Positions 5,787-11,472 of a DNA stretch of 11,472 nt are shown here, piece after piece. The stretch comes from Verrucomicrobiota bacterium (GTDB lineage Bacteria > Verrucomicrobiota > Verrucomicrobiia > Methylacidiphilales > Verrucolacustridaceae): positions 1-11,472 of the forward strand of contig RHAF01000036.1 in the NCBI GenBank assembly GCA_010028775.1, in the 5' to 3' direction. The position numbers were made by a program, and so were the translations under genes. The notes beneath the pieces are model-generated. The model was not told the DNA's origin and searched no databases. It was given only the letters and a program-made list of their open reading frames with translations. Position 1 is the first letter of the stretch, and each line of letters starts with the position of its first letter.

Positions 5787-7112
5787 TCAAACTTTCCCGT
5801 CCAGAAATCTCAACATGGCCTCGACGTGACGGGCGCCTGCGCCGAGGTGCTCCCGAAAACACTTCTCCGCCCGCTTTCCAAGCGCCTCCCGGGAGTTGGG
5901 GTCTTGCAGCAGCGACTCCAGTTCCTTCCGTAGCTGCTCCCTGGTGGCCGCCACGCGGATGGCCGCCTCGCCCTCAAACTCCCTGCGCAGGGACATGAAG
6001 TTCTCCATGTGGGGTCCGGCCACAATCGCCCGCCCATGACGGGCCGGTTCCAGAAAGTTCTGCCCGCCGGTCCCGGTCAGTGTCTTTCCGATAAAAACCA
6101 GATCGGCCGTTGCGTAGAGATCCCTCAACTCACCCGTGGTATCCACCAATAAAACGTCGGGATCGCCCCCTTGTCCCTCACCCAACTGGGAGCGCTTCGC
6201 CACCTTCAGCCCCGTGCCCTCCAGCTCTGCAAGGATGCCACCGATGCGCTCCACATGCCGGGGCACAAGCATCAGCCGGAGTTGGGGATGACGGATGCGC
6301 AATTCCCGGGTGATCTCCGCCAGGATCCGTTCCTCCCCGGGATGGGTGCTACCTCCCAAAAGAATAACCTGGCCACAGTTCCACCCCGCCAGCTTCCGCA
6401 CCTCCCGCCCCATGCCCGGCCCGTCCGAGGCAAGATTAGCCACATCGTACTTCATGCTCCCCATCAGATGAAGCCGGTCTTTGGGAAACCCGGCGATGGC
6501 GAAGCGCTCCATGTCCTCCGGACTCTGAACCCCAATCCAATCGAACAGCTGCAGCACCGGGCGGACAAAGGTTCGTGCCAGCCGGAACAGCCTACGGTTC
6601 CTGCGGGAGAGACGGGAGTTGACCAAACAAACGGGAATTTTCATTTTGCGCGCCCGCCAAAGCATGTTGGGCCAGATCTCGTTTTCGATCAGGATCAGGA
6701 CCGAAGGCCGGACCCTGCGGAAAGCCCTCATCATGGAGTAGTAAAAATCCGTGGGCACGTAGGCGATCCGGGTCTGCTCATCCAGCAGAGGCTCCGCCAC
6801 TCGTCGTCCCGTCGGCGTGCCCATGGTCAAAAGAATCCTCATCTGGGGACGCCGGGCGCGAAGCTCGCGGATCAGTACCCTGGCCAGCAAAACCTCCCCC
6901 ACGCTGACCGCATGGATCCAGACCGGCCGGTCCGGATGCCTCAGCCAATCCTTCATCTCCCTCGGGTAATGACCTAACCGCTCTCCCAACCTCTCCCAAA
7001 AGGGCTGACGTCGCCAGATCAGGTAGGTCAGATAGGGCCACGTCAGGGCAAAACCGGTGGAAAAAAGTACGTTGTAGCCGATTTTCAAAAGGGGCTCGGG
7101 AATCGTTGTCAT
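5787..7112 (-). CDS. waaA: 3-deoxy-D-manno-octulosonic acid (Kdo) transferase
   Basis: WaaA (KdtA) transfers Kdo from CMP-Kdo to lipid A precursor at the cytoplasmic face of the inner membrane, which marks the organism as making lipopolysaccharide. The 441-residue product has an N-terminal hydrophobic anchor (about 10-33), then WIHAVSVGEV (65-74) with E73 as the likely catalytic base. NSRLSRRN (165-172), GSMKYD (218-223), GGSTHPGEE (253-261), LVPRHVER (282-289) and the CMP-binding region TGTGGQNFLEPA (346-357) with GPHMENF (366-372) follow in the family's order. Most relatives have GGHN where this has GGQN. The ATG overlaps the stop of the xer gene by 4 bases (ATGA), so a cell-envelope gene is coupled to a recombinase gene. 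Whether it adds one or two Kdo residues cannot be told from sequence. Confidence 0.94.
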   Translation of the reverse strand: MTTIPEPLLKIGYNVLFSTGFALTWPYLTYLIWRRQPFWERLGERLGHYPREMKDWLRHPDRPVWIHAVSVGEVLLARVLIRELRARRPQMRILLTMGTPTGRRVAEPLLDEQTRIAYVPTDFYYSMMRAFRRVRPSVLILIENEIWPNMLWRARKMKIPVCLVNSRLSRRNRRLFRLARTFVRPVLQLFDWIGVQSPEDMERFAIAGFPKDRLHLMGSMKYDVANLASDGPGMGREVRKLAGWNCGQVILLGGSTHPGEERILAEITRELRIRHPQLRLMLVPRHVERIGGILAELEGTGLKVAKRSQLGEGQGGDPDVLLVDTTGELRDLYATADLVFIGKTLTGTGGQNFLEPARHGRAIVAGPHMENFMSLRREFEGEAAIRVAATREQLRKELESLLQDPNSREALGKRAEKCFREHLGAGARHVEAMLRFLDGKV

Positions 7113-8017
7113 GCTCTGGGATGGGCTTTCACATAGGCACCGCGCAGGCGCTCGGGGGTCACCCGGGTGTAAATCTCCGTGCTGGTCAGTCGGGCATGCC
7201 CCAAAAGCTCCTGCACCGCCCGCAAATCCGCCCCGCGACCGAGCAGATGCGTGGCAAAGCTGTGCCGCAGTTTATGGGGAGTCAGGGATGGGTCGAGTCC
7301 CGCCTCCGACAGATACTCCTTCAGATTCCGTTGAAAGACGCGGGCACAGAGCCGCTCCCCGCGGGGCCCGAGGAAGGCCGGTCCGCTCTCCCTTCTCAGC
7401 CCAGAGGGCAACTTGGCCTCGTAGCGCTGCATCGCCGCACGCACCGCCTCGCCCAAAACCACCAACCTCTCCTTGCCGCCCTTGCCCCGCACCTTCACCG
7501 TCCGGCGTCCCTCCTCATGAAAAGCCCGGATCGGCAAACCAAGGGCCTCTCCCAGACGTAGCCCCGTTCCGTAAAGCAGTTCCAGAAGGGCCGCATCCCG
7601 CCATTTGGACCAGGCCGGCTCTTTCCGGCCCGTGGCTTTGCCCGGATTTTTTTCCAGAATTTTTAGGGGGGCAGCCAACAACGTCTCCATTTGCTCCTCA
7701 CTGAGAAACCTGGGAAGTGCCCGGCGGGGACGCGGCAACCGAAGTCCGGCCGCGGGATTGTCCGGACGATCGCCCCGCGACTGCATCCATTTGAAAAAGG
7801 TCCTCAGGGCCGAAAACCGCAACCGGACGGAAGCTGGACCGTGGTTTCCCTTTCCCGCAAGCCCATGTAGGTAGGTCCGGCAATCCTGTTCGCCCGCCTT
7901 GACCCAGCCCGTCTTGCGGTCGGCCTGAAATTCCTCCAAGGCTTGCCGGTAATTTCTCAGGGTATGGGCGGACAGGCCACGCTCCTCGGCCAAATGCCGG
8001 AGAAAAGCGGCCGCCAA
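7109..8017 (-). CDS. Tyrosine recombinase, XerC/XerD type
   Basis: A tyrosine recombinase of the Xer family, which resolves chromosome dimers at dif sites. From the TTG at 8017 it is 302 residues: an N-terminal SAM-like DNA-binding domain (about 1-90, FLRHLAEERGLSAHTLRNYR) and a catalytic domain with the full set R154 (GTGLRLGEA), K179 (RGKGGKER), H248 and R251 (HKLRHSFATH), H274 (LLGHA) and the nucleophile Y283 (TSTEIYTRV). Their spacing matches E. coli XerD almost exactly. A charged insertion of about 20 residues lies before R154 (117-138). The TTG start gives a short N-terminus. A CTG at 8050 would add 11 residues and overlap the topB stop as CTGA, so the true start may lie there. XerC and XerD cannot be told apart here. 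Its place between topB and waaA is chromosomal, not integron- or phage-like. Confidence 0.92.
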   Translation of the reverse strand: MAAAFLRHLAEERGLSAHTLRNYRQALEEFQADRKTGWVKAGEQDCRTYLHGLAGKGNHGPASVRLRFSALRTFFKWMQSRGDRPDNPAAGLRLPRPRRALPRFLSEEQMETLLAAPLKILEKNPGKATGRKEPAWSKWRDAALLELLYGTGLRLGEALGLPIRAFHEEGRRTVKVRGKGGKERLVVLGEAVRAAMQRYEAKLPSGLRRESGPAFLGPRGERLCARVFQRNLKEYLSEAGLDPSLTPHKLRHSFATHLLGRGADLRAVQELLGHARLTSTEIYTRVTPERLRGAYVKAHPRA

Positions 8018-8046
8018 GGGATCGGCCGCGGCGCTGGTTTCGGTTT

Positions 8047-8595
8047 TCAGGCCGCCGCGCCAGCCCGGGCTTTGGCGGTTTTGGCCGACTTGGGCTTGCG
8101 CGGTTCCCGCGGAGGAAAGTCAAAGCTGACTTTTCCATCCTTCCACATCAGGAAGGCAGAGAAGGGCCGGCGGGTTTTGTTTGAGATAAACTTCTCCAGG
8201 AGGGCGGTCTTGCCGTTTTGCAAAAGGTCCTGCACCTCGTTGAGCTGAATATCGCGGTTCAGAATCTTCTTCGACACCTTAAAGGTGCAGGTCGAAGGCT
8301 TGGAGACGCTGTTCTCGCAGACATAGCGCAACAGGCTGGTGAACATTCGCCCCCCGCAGGCCGGACAGGTTCCGATCGGCTCCTGCCCGGTAAAATCCAA
8401 CGTGCCCTCTTCCTCCCCGACCACCAACTCGATCTTGCGGCCCTCCCCCAGTTTGAGCCCCGCGGAGAACGGCCGACCCAAACGGCTGCGAAATCCCTCC
8501 ACCAACCCCAGGGTTCCCTTTTGCAGCAACTCATGAAACTCCGGCGCCTCGATCCGCCTTCCGGCCAAAACCTTGCGCACGCTATAAGTCCCATC
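8047..8595 (-). pseudogene. Out-of-frame C-terminal region of topB with two topoisomerase C-terminal repeats
   Basis: About 182 codons that belong to topB but lie in a different frame from its core. They contain two related units. Unit 1, which begins before the shift (about 8636 to 8419), includes RKVLAGRRI, ELLQKG and GRPFSAGLKL. Unit 2 (about 8370 to 8116) has a zinc-ribbon-like CPACGG...C...C, then KKILNRDI, DLLQNG and RRPFSAFLMW. The shared pattern LLQxG...L.E.F.S...RPFSA matches the topoisomerase C-terminal repeat (Toprim_Crpt) found at the end of TopB-like enzymes. Unit 1 has lost its cysteines. A basic tail rich in Lys, Ala and Pro (about residues 163-182) ends the protein. No start codon or ribosome binding site suits independent translation of this part, so it is a piece of the upstream gene. 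Confidence 0.85.
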
Positions 8596-10523
8596 CAGGT
8601 CTCCTCGAACTCCTGCCCGGTCTGGGGATCCTTGAAGTCCAGTTTTCGCAAAACATGGTCCTTGTCCTGGAAGACCCTTGCCTTTTCCACAATCTCGCTG
8701 GCCACTTTCTGAATCTCCTTCATGAATTCCGCACGCTTCATCCGGCCGTGTTCGATCTCCTTCAGCTTGTGCTCCCACTCTCCCGTCAGTTCGGGGGAAT
8801 GCAGGATCTCGATCCCCAGGGCATCCAGGGTCTCAAACAGCCCGAAGGCCTTGGCGGTCGGCATCAGCTCACGACCTATCCGGCGGACGTATTCCTCGGA
8901 AATCAGGGTCTCGATCGTCGCCGCGCGTGTTGCCGGTGTGCCCAAACCCCGGTCGCCCATGGCGTCCCGCAGGGCCTCATCGTCCAACAGTTTGCCTGCC
9001 CCCTCCATCGCACTGAGCAGGGTCGCCTCGGTGAATCTTGCCGGGGGCTTGGTCTGCATCCCCTCGGCAAGGATGGCCACGGTCTTCACTTTTTCCCCGT
9101 CCTGCACCGGCACGAGCAGTTTGCCCTCCTCCCCGCCGCCCTCCTCCACCGCCTCTTTTCCGTAGACCGCCAACCAACCCGCCTCCTTGAGAATTTTTCC
9201 GTCGGTGCGGAAGGCATGCCCCTCCACCCGGGTCACGCGGTGCGTCACCTCGTAAATCGCCTCGGGATAAAAGACTGCGATGAAACGCCGCACGATCGCC
9301 GCATAAACCTTGGCCTCGATCTCGTCCAGCTTGGCCGGGATCTGCTGGGTCGGGATGATGGCAAAGTGATCGCTGACCTTCGCCCCGTTGAACACCCGCT
9401 TGGTCGGCTTGAGCCATCCTTTGTCCAAAACCGTCTTGGAAAACTCCCCGTACTCGCTCCCGTTCAGGTTCTCCAGGGTGGCCTGCACCACCGGGAGGTA
9501 ATCGTCCGGCAGATAGCGTGAATCGGTCCGGGGATACGTGATCGCCTTGTGTTTCTCGTACAGGGCCTGGGCGATCTGCAAGGTTCGCCGGGCAGAGAGA
9601 CCAAACCGGCTGTTGCCGTCCCTCTGCAGGCTCGTCAGGTCGTAAAGAAGCGGGGAGAGCTGCTTGGAAGGCTTCCGCTCGTCATGCACCTCACCGGTCT
9701 TGCCCTTGCATTTTTCGACGATCGCCTCGGCGCTCTTTTTCTCCCAGAGACGCTCGGGCTTCTGCTCCGCCCCGCGGTCGGCGGCCTTCTTGTCCGCCAG
9801 TTCCTCATCAAACCAACGCCCCTCATACTCGCCGGCCTTGGCACCGAAAGTCGCGTGCACTTCCCAGAAATCCTTGGGGACAAACGCGCGGATCTCGTGC
9901 TCACGATCCACCAAAATACTCAGGGTGGGGGTCTGCACCCGTCCGGCGGTGGTCAGAAAGAAACCGCCGCCCTTGGAATTCAGCGCAGTCAACGCTCGGG
10001 TCGTGTTGATTCCCACCAGCCAATCGCTTTCCGACCGGGACTTGGCCGCGTCCAGCAACGGCTCCATCTCTTCTCCCTTGCGTAGCTGGTTGAACCCCTC
10101 CCGGATGGCAGCAGGGGTCATCGATTGGAGCCAAAGACGCTGGACCGGTTTCTTGGACTCCGCCGCCTCCATCACATAACGGAAGATCAACTCCCCCTCC
10201 CGCCCGGCATCGCAGGCGTTGATCACCCCGGTGACATCCTTCCGCTTGAGGAGCTTTTTCAGCAGCTCAAAACGGGGCGCCGTCCGTTCGATGACCTTCA
10301 GCTTAAATTCATCCGGCAACACCGGCAGGCTTTCAAAACTCCACTTCCCCTTGCCCTTGCCGTACTCCGTCGGTTTGCACAGCTCGACCAGGTGCCCGAT
10401 GGCCGAACTCAGCACAAACTTTTCGGATTCCCAATACTCCCCCTCCTTCTTGAAACCAGTCAGCACCCTGGCCAGGTCATTGGCCACGCTCGGCTTCTCC
10501 GCGATGATCAGTTTTTTTGCCAT
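8047..10523 (-). CDS. topB: DNA topoisomerase III-type type IA topoisomerase, frameshifted near its C-terminus
   Basis: A type IA topoisomerase of the TopB (topoisomerase III) style, which passes single DNA strands to relax or decatenate DNA. The Toprim domain opens with KLIIAEKPSVANDLARVL (E9 region) and carries NACDAGREGELIFRYV (102-117). TTAGRVQTPTLS (191-202), the active-site tyrosine Y330 in ITYPRTDSRYLPDD, SDHFAIIPT (384-392) and GLGTPATRA (526-534) complete the core. From ATG 10523 the frame is clean to T642/W643 and then runs as nonsense to a stop at 8259. The expected C-terminal repeats continue in another frame from 8595 to the TGA at 8047, so an intact product would be about 825 residues. 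The catalytic core is complete, so a truncated enzyme could still work. The start lies 3 bases after the dprA stop. Confidence 0.9.
8591..8600 (-). other. Frameshift point in topB
   Basis: On the minus strand the bases read ACCTGGATGG. The core frame reads T-W-M-G and then nonsense, whereas the C-terminal repeats need GAT GGG ACT (D-G-T). Adding one G to the GG at 8595-8596 gives T-W-D-G-T and restores one continuous protein. No X-XXY-YYZ slippery heptamer is present. Confidence 0.85.
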
Positions 10524-10526
10524 AGG

Positions 10527-11472
10527 TTAGTCTATGCGGGTGAAGTACTTACCGGGCATTTGTCGCACCCGGCGTTTCATTTCAAGCTTCAGAAGGGTGG
10601 CCGACACCGCCGGGGAAGGCAACCCGCATTTTCGGGTCAGTTCATCCATGTGCATCTCCTCCCGGCCCAGGGCATCTAAGACCTTTTTTTCCTGTTCCCC
10701 CAGGTTCCCTTGGGGCGGGTTCGGCGTGGGCATGTCGGAAGCTGGGATCTGGAACTCAAACTCCGCCAGCACGTCCTCCACCGACTCCACCAGCCGGGCA
10801 CCTTCCTTCAACAGCTGGTGGCACCCGCCCGATTGGGGATGATCGATTCTCCCCGGCACGGCAAAAACCTGCCGCCCCTGCTCCAGCGCCTGCTTGGCCG
10901 TGATCATCGCCCCGCTGGCCCGGGCCGCCTCCACCACCAGCAACCCCTTGCTCAGCCCGCTGACGATCCGGTTCCGCATGGGAAAAGTCTGCCGGTCGGG
11001 AGCCGTCCCGAGGCAAAATTCGCTCATCACGCAACCTCCGGACTCCTCCATCTTTTCCGCCAAGGCCCGGTTTTCCGACGGATAGACCTGATCCATCGAA
11101 CAGCCCAGCACCGCCGCGGTCCTTCCCTTGGCCGCCAAAGCTCCCTGATGCGCCGCCGTGTCGATTCCCCGGGCCAACCCGCTGATCACCCCCACCCCGG
11201 CATACGCCAGCTGGTAACCCAGTTTTTTTGCCCACTCGATCCCGTATCCCGTGGCTTCCCGCGTGCCCACCACGCCGATTGCCGTCCCACGGACCGCCTC
11301 CAGATTTCCCCGGTAATACAAAACCATCGGGGGATCGTGGATTTCCCGCAAAAGAGGCGGATACGCGGGATCCTCCACATCCACCACCTGAAGCCCGAGA
11401 CGTCCGATTTTTTTCAACTCCTCTGCCAAGGAGAAACTTTTTTCCCACCCGCGGATCGACTCCGCCACCGCC
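10527..11472 (-). CDS. dprA: DNA-processing protein DprA/Smf (N-terminus outside window)
   Basis: DprA binds incoming single-stranded DNA during natural transformation and loads RecA onto it; the gene is also widespread in bacteria not known to be competent. About 315 residues are visible. The frame stays open to the window edge, and the family normally has an N-terminal helical domain that is missing here, so the GTG at 11468 is probably internal. The Rossmann-like core shows AIGVVGTREATGYG, SGLARGIDTAAH (96-107 counted from that GTG), FPMRNRIVSGLS (162-173), EAARASGAMITAKQALEQGR and FAVPG. The C-terminal winged helix (DprA_WH) lies at about 258-308 (KKVLDALGREEMHMDELTRK, then YFTR). It ends in TAA 3 bases before the topB ATG and is the first visible gene of a dprA-topB-xer-waaA operon. 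Confidence 0.94.
   Translation of the reverse strand, partial: AVAESIRGWEKSFSLAEELKKIGRLGLQVVDVEDPAYPPLLREIHDPPMVLYYRGNLEAVRGTAIGVVGTREATGYGIEWAKKLGYQLAYAGVGVISGLARGIDTAAHQGALAAKGRTAAVLGCSMDQVYPSENRALAEKMEESGGCVMSEFCLGTAPDRQTFPMRNRIVSGLSKGLLVVEAARASGAMITAKQALEQGRQVFAVPGRIDHPQSGGCHQLLKEGARLVESVEDVLAEFEFQIPASDMPTPNPPQGNLGEQEKKVLDALGREEMHMDELTRKCGLPSPAVSATLLKLEMKRRVRQMPGKYFTRID

Noticed and set aside
6171..6977. A 268-codon plus-strand open frame inside waaA
   Set aside because: Antisense shadow of a well-supported Kdo transferase; Pro/His/Gln-rich with no family motif.
7109..8017. The tyrosine recombinase as a sign of an integron, phage or genomic island
   Set aside because: It has Xer-like length and catalytic spacing, is embedded in an operon of core genes, and there are no flanking repeats, tRNA, attachment site or cargo genes.
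8591..8600. Programmed -1 frameshifting in topB
   Set aside because: There is no slippery heptamer, and the bases around ACCTGGATGG give poor tRNA re-pairing. An indel or sequencing error explains it more simply.
8655..9521. A 288-codon plus-strand open frame opposite topB
   Set aside because: Shadow of the topoisomerase core; its sequence has no recognisable motifs.
1..11472. CRISPR arrays, tRNA or rRNA genes, insertion sequences, toxin-antitoxin or defence genes
   Set aside because: No regularly spaced repeats, RNA-gene sequences, transposase or nuclease motifs were seen; the window is filled end to end by recognised core genes.

Overview
The window is a GC-rich, densely packed stretch of bacterial chromosome carrying core (housekeeping) genes. 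The organism is Gram-negative: it has a Kdo transferase for lipopolysaccharide (waaA) next to fatty-acid and phospholipid genes. Gene order and protein style suggest the PVC group, perhaps Verrucomicrobiota. That is only an impression from layout and would need a phylogeny of RF1, PlsX or topoisomerase to confirm. No mobile element, CRISPR array, tRNA or rRNA is visible, and no stretch over 300 bases lacks a gene.

Left block, plus strand (1-5739): 3' end of fabF, rpmE (L31), an intrinsic terminator, prfA (RF1), prmC (RF1/RF2 glutamine methylase), coaD, a YceD/DUF177 protein, rpmF (L32), plsX and fabH. It combines translation genes (L31, RF1, its methylase, the 50S-linked YceD protein, L32) with lipid synthesis (FabF, PlsX, FabH) and coenzyme A synthesis (CoaD). 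Several junctions are 4-base ATGA overlaps (prfA/prmC, coaD/yceD), and plsX/fabH overlap by 17 bases, so much of the block is probably cotranscribed and translationally coupled.

Right block, minus strand (11472 down to 5787), convergent with the first: dprA (5' end cut by the window edge), a topoisomerase III-type type IA enzyme (topB), a XerC/D-type tyrosine recombinase and waaA. dprA, topB and xer form a DNA-processing trio, and waaA is joined to xer by another ATGA overlap. The blocks meet tail to tail in a 47-base gap.

The most notable anomaly is in topB. A one-base shift near 8593-8600 separates an intact catalytic core (about 643 residues) from a recognisable C-terminal region with two topoisomerase C-terminal repeats in another frame. 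It is either a sequencing/assembly error or a real truncating mutation. The second is the start of xer, where a CTG overlaps the topB stop in the same 4-base geometry as the ATGA junctions. I found no convincing new biological system; the other findings are modest motif variants and regulatory questions.
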